64,000 nt of DNA from Streptomyces sp. R41 (GCF_041053055.1 NZ_CP163443.1:6245001-6309000), one strand, 5' to 3'; positions 8,241 through 15,753 are shown, counted from the stretch's first letter. The notes: generated by a model from the sequence alone, not told the origin. Made by a program: numbers and translations.

Positions 8241-8605
8241 GCGCGAGCCTGGGCCGCGCCGGACACCTTTTTGCGGGAAGTGACGGCCCGTCCTGCGCGA
8301 TATGGATCTGTGCCTCAGTCCCGCTCCTCCGAGGAATCGCATCTCGGTCTCTTCGCGCGGCGTACTCGCCCTTGGGCAGATCCGTTCTTTTGAGTCGGTG
8401 CGTGTCCCTGACGGGAGGTGACCGACTGGTCTCCACTCGCCTCGGCCGGAGTCGTCACGGCCGTCGTATCTGCGGTGGATCACGCTGTGGAGTTGTCGTA
8501 CACCACCGCGGATGAAACTCCGTTATGTGGCGCTTTCTTGCAGGTCAAGCCAGTTGCGAACACAGACGGTGAAGCCCCTCTGGGCCCGCCGCGCTGCTGT
8601 ATTTC

Positions 8606-8625
8606 AGATTGACCTAGGTCAATCT
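8606..8625. promoter_or_regulatory. GntR operator 1 (perfect 20-bp palindrome)
   Basis: AGATTGACCTAGGTCAATCT is a perfect 20-bp palindrome. Its centre lies exactly 50 bp from that of the second copy (8656-8670), about five helical turns, so dimers on the two sites would sit on the same DNA face. It stands 60-80 bp upstream of the GntR gene in the divergent control region. Confidence 0.75.
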
Positions 8626-8655
8626 GTCTGTCAAGAGGGTGCGCTGAGGAGCCAG

Positions 8656-8680
8656 AGATTGACCTAGGTCCAGCTACTCT
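8656..8680 (+). promoter_or_regulatory. GntR operator 2 and -10 of a leaderless promoter
   Basis: AGATTGACCTAGGTC (8656-8670) repeats 15 bp of the palindrome. TACTCT (8675-8680) is a good -10 whose expected start falls on or next to the ATG at 8688, so the regulator mRNA is probably leaderless; no ribosome site is present. The operator covers the spacer between -35 and -10, which implies autorepression. Confidence 0.6.
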
Positions 8681-8687
8681 CGAAGCC

Positions 8688-9083
8688 ATGGACCAGAGCC
8701 CCGAAGCGCCCAAGCAGATGCCCACGGCCAAGGAGATCGCGGCGGAGTACCGCGAGAAGATCACGGGCCCCGACCGGGAGTACGCCCCGGGCGACCAGCT
8801 CCCGGCAGCCCGCAAGCTCGCCAAGGAGCTCGGCGTGCAGCTCATGACCGTTCAGAGTGCGTTCGGTCAGCTCCGCGATGAGGGGTTGGTTCTCACTCAG
8901 CAGGGCCGTGGGACGTTCGTCCGCGACCCTTCCGTGCCCCTCGGCACCGAGCCGGGTAGTAGTCCGGCGTTCACTGCCTTGGCGGCAGAGCTCAGCACGA
9001 TTCACGACGCCCTCCACTCGCTCGGTGAGCGTCTGGATCGGCTTGAGCGGCTGGTGGGCAACGAGACTCCACCATCGCCGTGA
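8688..9083 (+). CDS. GntR-family transcriptional regulator of the AICE
   Basis: 131 residues. The N-terminal 75 residues are a GntR winged helix (AAEYREKITG, PGDQLPAARKLAKELGV, TVQSAFGQLRDEGLVLTQQG, RGTFVRD). The rest is a short helical tail (ELSTIHDALHSLGERLDRLE) that could dimerise; there is no FCD or UTRA effector domain. Such short GntR proteins are the KorSA/TraR-type repressors of Streptomyces plasmids and AICEs. Transcribed divergently from the transfer operon, with two palindromes upstream and a half-site at 8230. Likely represses itself and transfer/replication genes, with leaderless translation. Confidence 0.85.
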   Translation: MDQSPEAPKQMPTAKEIAAEYREKITGPDREYAPGDQLPAARKLAKELGVQLMTVQSAFGQLRDEGLVLTQQGRGTFVRDPSVPLGTEPGSSPAFTALAAELSTIHDALHSLGERLDRLERLVGNETPPSP

Positions 9084-9237
9084 GATCGTCCGCACGCCTC
9101 AGCAGTCGCTCGACCTTGACGCGCGCCTCGCTCAAACTCGCTTTGATCAAAGCGAGTTCAGCAGGAGTCATGCCTTCCAGCTCGCCGCTTCGCTCATTGA
9201 TCCCTGACATGCCAATGAGCATGTGGCCGCGAACGGC

Positions 9238-9268
9238 AGAGGACCCGGACAGACTGTCCGGGTCCTCT
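9238..9268. terminator. bidirectional terminator
   Basis: Fifteen-base arms AGAGGACCCGGACAG and CTGTCCGGGTCCTCT separated by a single A, followed by TTT. It lies between the convergent GntR gene (ends 9083) and the flavoprotein gene (ends 9300) and can end transcription from both sides. Confidence 0.75.
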
Positions 9269-9299
9269 TTCCTTGCAGATCAGAAGGGTTGACGACTCG

Positions 9300-9863
9300 T
9301 CATCGAGTGACTTCGTCCACTGCGTCCAACACCGCTTCCCAGGGGAGTTCGCGCCCTGCCGGCGCTTCCCGCGGTTCGTACAGTGGCCACACGTCCGGGC
9401 CGTAGACGATGTGCACGCCTCCCGCCCGGAGAGTCTCGATGTGGCGCTGCCATGCCGGGTGACGAGCGTGCGCCGCGTTCACCCGCGGGAAGACGACGAC
9501 GGGCAGATCGAGGGTGCCGATGGCTTCGCCCACTTGCGTCAGTGCCTGGTTGTCCATCAGGCCCGTCGCAAGCTTGGCCACCATGTTCGCCGACGCGGGG
9601 GCGACCACGTAGCAGTCAACCGGGGGATGCGGGCGGACGTCGCCGGGCAATCGCGGCTCATCACGCACGGGAAGACCGGTCAGCTTCTCCAGCCGCTCAA
9701 CCTCGCCGCTCAGCCGCAGCCACTGACCCGCGGTCGGCGTCAGCGTCACGGCCACTTGCCATCCACGGTCCATGGCGGGCTCAACCAGACCGGTGCGCAG
9801 GACTTCCACTCCTCCTGCAGCGGACCCGACGACCCCGAGCACACCACGCTTGCCTGAACTCAC
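9300..9863 (-). CDS. flavoprotein (phosphopantothenoylcysteine decarboxylase-like)
   Basis: 187 residues from the GTG at 9861-9863, which overlaps the stop of the XRE gene (GTGA). It has a Rossmann-like flavoprotein fold: GVLGVVGSAAGG at the start, VDCYVVAPASANMVAKLATG (the PASANT-like region that binds FMN in HFCD proteins) and MDNQALTQVGEA. This is the HFCD family of decarboxylases (CoaC, EpiD). The gene is paired with an XRE regulator, a combination often seen in Streptomyces and its mobile elements. The substrate is unknown, and a role with the regulator is inferred only from coupling. Confidence 0.8.
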   Translation of the reverse strand: MSSGKRGVLGVVGSAAGGVEVLRTGLVEPAMDRGWQVAVTLTPTAGQWLRLSGEVERLEKLTGLPVRDEPRLPGDVRPHPPVDCYVVAPASANMVAKLATGLMDNQALTQVGEAIGTLDLPVVVFPRVNAAHARHPAWQRHIETLRAGGVHIVYGPDVWPLYEPREAPAGRELPWEAVLDAVDEVTR

Positions 9864-11095
9864 TGCACCGCCCTGCACCGTTGAGCCATCACGAACACAT
9901 CGGACGAACGCGAGGCGCCGGTGACGGGTGACTGTTTGATCAGGTCCCTCAGCGTCTCGCGCACCCTCGGATTGTTGCGTACGAGCTGCGGCGACGTGCG
10001 CTCAGCAGTTCGCAGCTCGGCGAACGCCTCGTCGCCTTGTCCGGCGAGGGACAGGGCGCGCGCGAAGTCGATTCGGTGCGACACGCTCCGCTCCTGCGGC
10101 ATGTGGTCGACGTTGATCCGCCCGTGCTCCACCACGTACGACACGTTGTCGAGGTCCAGCTCAACGGACAGGCGGTGAAGCAGGACGTTCGTGGGCCCAA
10201 AGCCGGTCTGCCAGTAGTTCTCGTCCGACCCGAGGTCATCCGCGAGTTCTTCGGCTCGGTCCAATAGGCCCGTTGCGGTAGGACGGTCCTGGTGACGCGC
10301 TGCGGCAACGGCGGCCCGCAGGTGGATCATCCCAAGCAGGCTGAGCGCTGCGGGGTCATTGTCGCCCACCTGGGACGACAACCACGCGGCGGCCGTGTTG
10401 CCCACCTCCAGGGCGTCGTCATAGCGCCCGTTGGCCAACAGTGCGTGCGTGCCGGACCGTGCAGCCGACGCCAGCACGAGAGGATCGTCGGACTCGTCAG
10501 CGGCCCGCATCGCGCGTTCGGCAGCAAGCCACGAGATGTCCGACTCGCCGATCTTCGCCAGTGTCGTTGCTGCCAGATGGTGCGTACGAGCCGACACCGC
10601 CCAGCAGTCGCTACGGTCATCGCCGCGGCGGGCGGCTCGCTCCTCCAGCTCCTGTGCAGTCTGGAGGAGCGCAGGAAGAGCGGCGATGACGCTGCCGAGT
10701 CGCCCTGCCTGGTAGTCGTTCCACGCGTGCTCCACACGTACGGCCACAGGGGCGGGCGTCGGGAGCTGAGTCTCCGCTTCAGGGCCAAAGAGCAGGCGCG
10801 AGAGTCGCCGCGGACTCATGAGCGCGTCGCGTACGGCCGGAACGTCGTCCTGCTGCTTCTCGTCCTCCACGAGCACGGTCTGCCCCAACAGGTCACCGAG
10901 AGGCACACGCAGGATGCGCGACAGTTCCGCGAGCATGTCGATACGCGGCGGCTTCCTGCGGCCAGTCTCGATCTTCGCCAGCCAGTCAGTGCTACGGCCG
11001 ACCAGTCCAGCCAGGACCTCTTGCGTGTAGCCGCGGCGCTTCCGGTAGAACGCGATTCGTTCGCCGATGCTGAGGTGATCTCCAAGACCACGCAT
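9860..11095 (-). CDS. XRE-family regulator with TPR-like C-terminal domain
   Basis: 411 residues from the ATG at 11093-11095 (MRGLGDHLSIGERIAFYRKR). Residues about 8-65 are an XRE helix-turn-helix (RRGYTQEVLAGLVGRSTDWL, KIETGRRKP). The remaining 300 residues are tandem helical hairpins of tetratricopeptide type, as in the quorum-type or metabolite-sensing XRE regulators of actinobacteria. It is translationally coupled to the HFCD flavoprotein. Divergent from the small gene at 11335, so the 240-bp gap probably holds both promoters. Ligand and targets unknown. Confidence 0.82.
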   Translation of the reverse strand: MRGLGDHLSIGERIAFYRKRRGYTQEVLAGLVGRSTDWLAKIETGRRKPPRIDMLAELSRILRVPLGDLLGQTVLVEDEKQQDDVPAVRDALMSPRRLSRLLFGPEAETQLPTPAPVAVRVEHAWNDYQAGRLGSVIAALPALLQTAQELEERAARRGDDRSDCWAVSARTHHLAATTLAKIGESDISWLAAERAMRAADESDDPLVLASAARSGTHALLANGRYDDALEVGNTAAAWLSSQVGDNDPAALSLLGMIHLRAAVAAARHQDRPTATGLLDRAEELADDLGSDENYWQTGFGPTNVLLHRLSVELDLDNVSYVVEHGRINVDHMPQERSVSHRIDFARALSLAGQGDEAFAELRTAERTSPQLVRNNPRVRETLRDLIKQSPVTGASRSSDVFVMAQRCRAVQ

Positions 11096-11334
11096 TGCGT
11101 GCTGCCTCCTGATCGAAGGGGCCTGCTTCACCGTACAGAGCAGGGCGCCGACCGGGACAGATAGCCTTCCCCAGCCTGCTGGTGATCTGAGTGTGAGAGG
11201 CCAGTTGGGACGCGACCCGGACAGACAGTCAGGGTCCGTCATGCGGCCGCGTGACGTCGCCACGGAACGGAGACGGTGCACTCCACCCGCGCGCAGCACG
11301 TATAGAAACTCGAACACATGCCTGAATTTGGGCT

Positions 11335-11556
11335 ATGGCGCACATGACGTTCCCGGCCGATCTGATCGAGACTCCGCGCGACTGGATCCGCGCCTACGAA
11401 GCGCTGGCCAGAAGGCCACTCAGCACCACCGCGCTGTGCCGTCGCTTGCAGGAGCTGTCTTCCCGGCTCGCCTCACACCCGTTCTGGGACACGACGGCCG
11501 GCAGGGCGTCCGCTGCCAGAGTGGAACTGCGGCGACAGGCCAGAGCGGAGGGGTAG
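11335..11556 (+). CDS. small hypothetical protein of the AICE accessory region
   Basis: 73 residues; start at the ATG 11335 or the ATG three codons later. No clear ribosome site is present. The chain is helical and basic (IETPRDWIRAYEALARRPLS, LCRRLQELSSRLASHPFW). The stop lies just before the GTG of the LexA-type gene, so the two are probably co-transcribed. No recognisable domain. Confidence 0.55.
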   Translation: MAHMTFPADLIETPRDWIRAYEALARRPLSTTALCRRLQELSSRLASHPFWDTTAGRASAARVELRRQARAEG

Positions 11557-11558
11557 GC

Positions 11559-11756
11559 GTGAACATCAGGGGAGATCACCTCACGGAGCGAGAAGAACGC
11601 ATCCTGAAGTGCATCCGGGAAGTGATCGCCGAGCGCGGAGAGGCTCCCACGATCCGGGAGATTGGCCGGAGCGTCGGCCTGTCGAGCCTGTCCTCCGTGG
11701 CGTACCACCTTGAACAGATGGAACAGCTTGCGGTCATCCGGCATGCCGAACGGTGA
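11559..11756 (+). CDS. stand-alone LexA-type DNA-binding domain
   Basis: 65 residues from the GTG at 11559, with GGAGGGG upstream. It matches the N-terminal winged helix of LexA nearly end to end: LTEREERILKCIREVIAERG, APTIREIGRSVGLSSLSSVA, YHLEQMEQLAVIR. It then stops, without the linker and Ser/Lys peptidase domain of LexA. Such minimal proteins occur in Streptomyces mobile elements. It could compete with host LexA at SOS boxes or serve as a separate excision regulator; both ideas are inference. It sits two bases after the upstream small gene. Confidence 0.8.
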   Translation: MNIRGDHLTEREERILKCIREVIAERGEAPTIREIGRSVGLSSLSSVAYHLEQMEQLAVIRHAER

Positions 11757-11782
11757 GGGTGGGGGAGGGGCATTGCCCTGGG

Positions 11783-12119
11783 CTAGCGACGGGCGTCGAG
11801 GGTCCGATTCCACCTAGACTCGAACATGTGAACGATCCGCTTCCGCTTACCCGTCTCGACCCGCTGCGCGTCCTGGAGCGCGTGCAGGAAGCACGACACC
11901 GCACCGCACCGCGAGGGCGGTGAAAGCCCGGGTCTGCCACACGGTGAAGAACTGCTCCCTCTGGTGCGCTCCGGCCTCGATGAGACCGGCATCAGCCAGT
12001 TCCGCGAGCGAGGTACAAGTCCAGATCGTCCTACGACCGGCCCGAACAGCCGAAACGGCCCGCCAGAAGCGACGACTGACCGTCACGAAAGATCGAGGCC
12101 AACGACCATATCGAGCCAA
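11783..12119 (-). pseudogene. decayed hypothetical gene fragment
   Basis: No intact gene fills 11757-12241. On the minus strand, one frame reads TSLAELADAGLIEAGAHQRE and onward through TVWQTRAFTAL (about 11905-12030). A neighbouring frame continues with FLHALQDAQRVETGKRKRIV and ends at 11783. Together they look like one protein interrupted by a frameshift, with no credible start. I do not recognise the family. The reading is weak and rests on protein-like composition only. Confidence 0.3.
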
Positions 12120-12241
12120 GATCAGATCGACCTAAACAGACTCCATTGGTCCAATAAATGCGACATTTGGAGCAAATGGGGCACATCGCACGTCCTGGAT
12201 TGTGCTTCTAGGATGTTCGGTGAAGAAGTACCGTCGATTCC

Positions 12242-12658
12242 GTGAATAGGAATATAGCGCGCTTTTCCATAGTTGGAATAGTCGCAACATCGGTAATAGC
12301 CGCATTTTCGATAGGTAACGCGTACGCCGCCACTGCTGTCTCCGCCTGCAGCACCACTGGCTCTTCGGGTGGAGCCACTTTCGCCAGCTGGACCTCGTCA
12401 CATGTCGACATCAACGGCATGAATGTCTACGACACGAAAGCGGACGGTCACCACGTCGCCATCCGCCTCATTTCATCCAACGGGAGCACCAGCCACTACT
12501 GGCCTTGGCATCACAATTATGGAGGCAACGGCACCTCTATTATATTTGACACGTCCGCCTCCGACGCTTACGGCTCTCTTAAGAAGCTCACCGTCGAGGT
12601 GGCGACCATGGAAGGGGACGAAGAACTCTGGGGCTGCACAAACTGGGTGGCCCTCTAG
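12242..12658 (+). CDS. small secreted protein, AT-rich, possible cargo
   Basis: 138 residues from the GTG at 12242. A Sec signal peptide is clear: basic NRNIARF, hydrophobic SIVGIVATSVIAAFSI, cleavage after AYA. The mature part (about 107 residues) has two Cys (ACSTTG and WGCTNW) that could form one disulfide, many Trp/His/Tyr residues and an overall beta-rich pattern. The first 80 codons and the upstream 100 bp are visibly richer in A/T than the surrounding DNA, suggesting recent acquisition. Two small palindromes lie upstream (ATTGG-T-CCAAT at 12145-12155, CATTTG-GAG-CAAATG at 12164-12178). It is the last intact gene before the att site. Function unknown. Confidence 0.7.
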   Translation: MNRNIARFSIVGIVATSVIAAFSIGNAYAATAVSACSTTGSSGGATFASWTSSHVDINGMNVYDTKADGHHVAIRLISSNGSTSHYWPWHHNYGGNGTSIIFDTSASDAYGSLKKLTVEVATMEGDEELWGCTNWVAL

Positions 12659-12751
12659 CCTCGATCTTTGCCGAGCCCGACCCGAAGTTAGTGGACGGTG
12701 AAGCTGGCTGGCCGGGACTGGCTGATCTCGTGCCCCGCGGCTGGACATGTC

Positions 12752-12865
12752 GCCCGGGACACTCTGGGCCGGCGGCGGGTGCTGGGTGAGGACCACCCCA
12801 ACACCCTGGCCACCGGGGGACTGCTCGACAGCCTCACACGGCCGAGCGGTGGCCGACACTCCTAA
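12752..12865 (+). pseudogene. tetratricopeptide-repeat protein fragment
   Basis: Reads ARDTLGRRRVLGEDHPNTLA and continues to a stop at 12863-12865. The core LGEDHPNTLAT is the hallmark of the kinesin-light-chain-type TPR units of large actinobacterial NB-ARC/TPR proteins. Only about one unit remains, with no start, so this is a relic, probably left from an earlier insertion or deletion beside the att site. Confidence 0.65.
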
Positions 12866-12945
12866 GACGGAGGAGTCCCCCAGGCGTCCCCCGAGATATG
12901 CGTTGGCCATCGAACTGCCTGGTCAGACCGGCTAGAACCGGCCCG

Positions 12946-12996
12946 CTGTAAATCTGCCGGCTCAGCCTTCCCAGGTTCGAATCCTGGCGCCGCCAC
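12946..12996 (+). repeat. right att site: 3' part of tRNA-Tyr
   Basis: CTGTAAATCTG (anticodon GTA), a long variable arm, the T-arm CAGGTTCGAATCCTG and a GCGCCGCCA acceptor end match the 3' half of tRNA-Tyr(GTA). The 5' half is absent upstream, so this is an integration-generated partial copy and not a functional gene. A perfect hairpin terminator follows at 13005-13047. It marks the right end of the AICE. Confidence 0.85.
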
Positions 12997-13004
12997 ACGG
13001 GAGC

Positions 13005-13047
13005 AAAGGGCCCGTGACCTGTCCTCTACGCAGGTCACGGGCCCTTT
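13005..13047. terminator. terminator after tRNA-Tyr fragment
   Basis: Seventeen-base arms AAAGGGCCCGTGACCTG and CAGGTCACGGGCCCTTT with a 9-nt loop, ending in TTTG. It has the form of the native tRNA terminator carried along with the att site. Confidence 0.8.
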
Positions 13048-13146
13048 GTCATGCGCTGCCGCGAGCCACCGGCTGTCTCGCTACGTCTCGCGTTCGAACG
13101 CTCCGTCTCGATGTGTGGACGGGGCGTGAACGGGATTTTCAGCCCG

Positions 13147-14012
13147 TCACCCGCGCTGTCCCAACCGAGCGGAGATCTTGGCGTTCGCGGCCTCGTCTCC
13201 GTCGCTGAGGAACTTGGCGTACACCCGGAAGAGGACGCCGACGCTGTGGCCGGCGCGCTTGGCCACGGCCTGAGGTTCCACGCCTGAACTGAGCCACCTG
13301 GAGACTGCCGCGTGACGCTGGCCATACGGACGCTTGGCCAGCGGGGACGCCTGCGGCGCGGGTGCCAGGGCCCGAGATCGGGCTTCGGCCCAGACTTCGC
13401 CATAACCGGTGTCTTGGATCAGCCCACCGCGCCGAGTCTGAAACAGTCGGCCGTCAGAGGCCGTGCCGTACGCGGTGACGTGCCACCGCAGCAGGGCGAC
13501 CGGCTCGGGCGGGATCGGGACCTGCCGGGCTGGCTCACTCGAACGATGCTTGAGCCCCGCTTGTCGTGTGCTTCGCCGCTGTCCGTCCGCGCTGAGCCCG
13601 ACCGGGGCCGCGTCTGTCTGAGCCGCAGCATGCCCATCCGCGGCGTGGTAGGTCGCGGTCCTGGAGGCGTAGCCCGATGACTTCCGCCGGGAGTGCCGCG
13701 GCGTAGTACATGCAGCCGAAGAACCCCATCAGACGGCGACCACGCGGGCTCTGGTCCCGTACAGCGGCCAGGAGCTTTGCGGCCTGCTCGGGATCCGGCA
13801 CGCAGGCCGGGTCCACTTCCTCTTCCACCTGCTCCGGTGCTTTCCACTTGACACGCGTGAAGGGCTTCTCGGTGCGGAGTTCGTCCTCCAACGCGTACTC
13901 CAGGGAGTCGTGGAAGATCGCTCGCTTCCGTCGGATCGTTGATGCCGCTGCTGGCTTACCGTTCAGTTTCTTGGAGAGCGCGGTAAGAGTGGTTCGTACG
14001 AGCAGGCGGTCG
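13147..14012 (-). pseudogene. degenerate tyrosine-recombinase integrase
   Basis: Three minus-strand frames join into one integrase. Frame 1 (14012 to about 13600): AASTIRRKRAIFHDSLEYAL, then the core start MGFFGCMYYAAALPAEVIGL. Frame 2 (about 13650-13580): QTRPRSGSARTDSGEAHDKR. Frame 3 (to the stop at 13147): QVPIPPEPVALLRWH, RPYGQRHAAVSRWL, RAGHSVGVLFRVYAKFL. At least two frameshifts break it, and the N-terminal arm-binding domain is missing upstream of 14012. The box I Arg expected after YYAAL is replaced (AALPAE), while the box II RH, GHS and nucleophile Tyr remain. Clearly inactive. It is of the AICE type that integrates at tRNA genes. Confidence 0.85.
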
Positions 14013-14049
14013 GAGACAGTTGGCCATTTTGCTCAGAGACAGTTGGCCA
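14013..14049. repeat. 14-bp direct repeat at the integrase break, possible IS end
   Basis: GAGACAGTTGGCCA occurs at 14013-14026 and 14036-14049, offset by 23 bp, exactly where integrase similarity stops. Multiple short terminal repeats of this kind are typical of IS21-family ends, so this may be the scar of an insertion or deletion that removed the integrase N-terminus. No transposase is nearby. Confidence 0.35.
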
Positions 14050-14200
14050 CTGCGGCCGCGACGTCGCGTCTGTTGGTGCCAGGTTCACCCCAGCCCGGGC
14101 AGGATGCCCAGCTCGACGATCCGCAAGAGTCGTGCGCTCTACTTGGCGGAAGGTCGTTCCTCGTTGCCGGCTGCGGCTGTTTTCGCGTGGCAGGCGGACC

Positions 14201-14761
14201 TCAACTCTTGACGGCCTCTGCGATCTGCAGGGCGGCCTGAGCGGGCGTGAGGTGCGTGGTGTCGACGACCTCGGCCTCGCCGTGTAGCCACGTGCGGGCC
14301 GCCTCGGCGTAGGGCTCGAGGTATTTGAGGCGGAACGGGGAGGGGACGGGAGTGGCCCCCTCGATGCGCCCGCGGAGGGTGTCTTGGTCGGCGTGGAGAA
14401 CGAAGTGTCTTACCGGGATGGCATGTCGGGCGAGGCCCGTGCTGATCTCGCGCCAGTACTGCTCGACCAGGACAGTCATGGGCATCACCAGAGTGCCGCC
14501 GGTGTAGTCGAGTACGCGGCGGGCGGTCTCGACGACGAGCGGCCGCCACGGCGGCCAGTGCTGGAAGTTGTCCGTCCTGGGCAGCCCCGGGCTGATGTCC
14601 ATGAGTGTCTCGCCGACCTTCTCGGCGTCGAACACCCGTGAATCCGGGATCAGTTGCTGCACAAATGCACTGGTCGTCGTCTTGCCTGCGCCGTGGGTGC
14701 CATTGAGCCATACGATCACGGGACCCAACGCTAGCGCCGTGCGGGCCGCGGGAACGGGCAC
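14201..14761 (-). CDS. TmrB-like P-loop ATP-binding protein
   Basis: 186 residues from the GTG at 14759-14761; no ribosome site, so a start at the in-frame GTG before IVWLNGTHGAGKTTTS cannot be excluded. Walker A is GTHGAGKTT (about residues 21-29). Further marks are VGETLMDISPG, MPMTVLVEQYWREI and HFVLHADQDTLRGRI, as in the small kinase-like family that includes the tunicamycin-resistance protein TmrB. The gene lies inside the decayed second element. A resistance or nucleotide/sugar kinase role is possible by family only. Confidence 0.75.
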   Translation of the reverse strand: MPVPAARTALALGPVIVWLNGTHGAGKTTTSAFVQQLIPDSRVFDAEKVGETLMDISPGLPRTDNFQHWPPWRPLVVETARRVLDYTGGTLVMPMTVLVEQYWREISTGLARHAIPVRHFVLHADQDTLRGRIEGATPVPSPFRLKYLEPYAEAARTWLHGEAEVVDTTHLTPAQAALQIAEAVKS

Positions 14762-14906
14762 GGCAGAAATCCGGTACGGTTCGGCGTTTCCCAGGGTGTG
14801 GTGGTGTCAATCATCGAGATCAGGTGTCACCTATCTCGCATGACAAGGACAAATCACACAGCGTGTCTTTGTGGCCCTGGCAGGTTGGACGCGGTCATGT
14901 GTTCGG

Positions 14907-15569
14907 TCAGGCAGCCTCTGTCCAGGCTTTGCGGGCGAGCAGTTGAATCTCCTGGAACTGTCGTCGGTCGGTGGGCTGGGGCTCGCGAACCATCCGGGCT
15001 ACCTCGGCCAACCCCGACTTGCGCAGCATCGCGGCGAGGTGATCAGGCGACCACCGATAGGCCGGCGCGACTGTGTGATCGAAGACCTGCGTCGGGTGAG
15101 ACGGATCATCGCTGGCCGAAAAGCCGACCAGAAGGTGGCCGCCAGGTGCCAGCACACGATGGAACTCCGCGAGGATGACGGGGAGTTCCTGCGGCGGAGT
15201 GTGGATGATGGACCAACGTGAGAGTACGCCGCCCAGCACGCCGTCAGCGATGTTCAACGCGGCCATCGAGCCCACGTCGAACCGCAGGCCCGGATAGGCC
15301 TGTCGAGCCAACTTGATCATCGCAGGAGAGGCATCAACACCAAACGCCGCCAGCCTCAACTCGTCCAGATAAGCGGTGATATGGCCAGGCCCACACCCCA
15401 GGTCCGCGACCTGACCGTCCCCACTCGCACGTACGACCTCGGCGAAGGCACCCAAGATCGCACGGTCCAGGGGCCTGTCACGCAGGGTGTCGCGGAACAG
15501 CTGCGCATAGGTGGGGGCAGCAGCGTCGTAGGCCTCGCGGGTGGCGCTGAGGGCATCGTGTTCGACCAT
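14907..15569 (-). CDS. class I SAM-dependent methyltransferase
   Basis: 220 residues from the ATG at 15567-15569. Motif I is VADLGCGPGHITAYL; then AFGVDASPAMIKLARQAYPG, LGGVLSRWSIIHTPP and LAEFHRVLAPGGHLLVGF, the classic order of the Methyltransf_11/25 fold. An N-terminal helix (EAYDAAAPTYAQLF) resembles UbiE-like small-molecule methyltransferases. It lies in the same direction as the TmrB-like gene 145 bp downstream. Substrate unknown. Confidence 0.85.
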   Translation of the reverse strand: MVEHDALSATREAYDAAAPTYAQLFRDTLRDRPLDRAILGAFAEVVRASGDGQVADLGCGPGHITAYLDELRLAAFGVDASPAMIKLARQAYPGLRFDVGSMAALNIADGVLGGVLSRWSIIHTPPQELPVILAEFHRVLAPGGHLLVGFSASDDPSHPTQVFDHTVAPAYRWSPDHLAAMLRKSGLAEVARMVREPQPTDRRQFQEIQLLARKAWTEAA

Positions 15570-15634
15570 GCTCGCGACAGTAGTTCCTGGCGCTGAGGCG
15601 AGCCGAGAGAGAAACGAGCTGCGCCTGTTCGACG

Positions 15635-15684
15635 AACACGCCCGGGGCCCCAGACCACGCGCGTCTGGGGCCCCAGGGCGTGTT
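15635..15684. terminator. long hairpin, first of two
   Basis: Arms 15635-15655 and 15663-15684 (core GGGGCCCCAGAC / GTCTGGGGCCCC plus outer AACACGCCC / GGGCGTGTT) make a stem of about 21 bp with one bulge. It lies upstream of the methyltransferase and downstream of the small membrane protein gene. Confidence 0.7.
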
Positions 15685-15691
15685 GAACGCC

Positions 15692-15735
15692 CTTCGCCTT
15701 GCATCTGCTCGCGGGCGGGCAGATGCAAGGCGAAG
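15692..15735. terminator. long hairpin, second of two
   Basis: Perfect 17-bp stem CTTCGCCTTGCATCTGC / GCAGATGCAAGGCGAAG with a 10-nt loop, 18 bp before the stop of the leftward small membrane protein gene at 15754. Likely its terminator. Confidence 0.7.
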
Positions 15736-15753
15736 AGGGATTGGGGACAGGTC

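Larger units (their letters stand above)
1..12996. mobile_element. AICE (integrative conjugative element), right part
   Basis: The segment contains a primase/helicase, a Prim-Pol primase, an FtsK-type transfer protein, SpdB-like and small spread genes, and a GntR regulator, mostly in one leftward operon. It ends on the right at a 3' fragment of tRNA-Tyr (12946-12996). This is the AICE layout of pSAM2 and SLP1, in which rep, xis and int lie downstream of the transfer genes. Rep runs off the left edge here, so xis, int and the intact tRNA-Tyr with the other att site are expected just left of the window. Use of the tRNA-Tyr locus and the flanking genes resemble the SLP1 site; this is from memory and not checked by alignment. 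Confidence 0.85.

Noticed and set aside
8418..8612. 64-codon frame upstream of gntR
   Set aside because: The GTG sits directly on the purine run with no spacing, and the composition is not distinctive; the stretch is better read as the divergent control region.
8992..9210. Small minus-strand frame (MSGINERSGELEGMTPAEL...) overlapping the end of gntR
   Set aside because: The N-terminal part looks protein-like, but there is no ribosome site, it runs antisense through the gntR 3' end, and a strong terminator lies just upstream of it.
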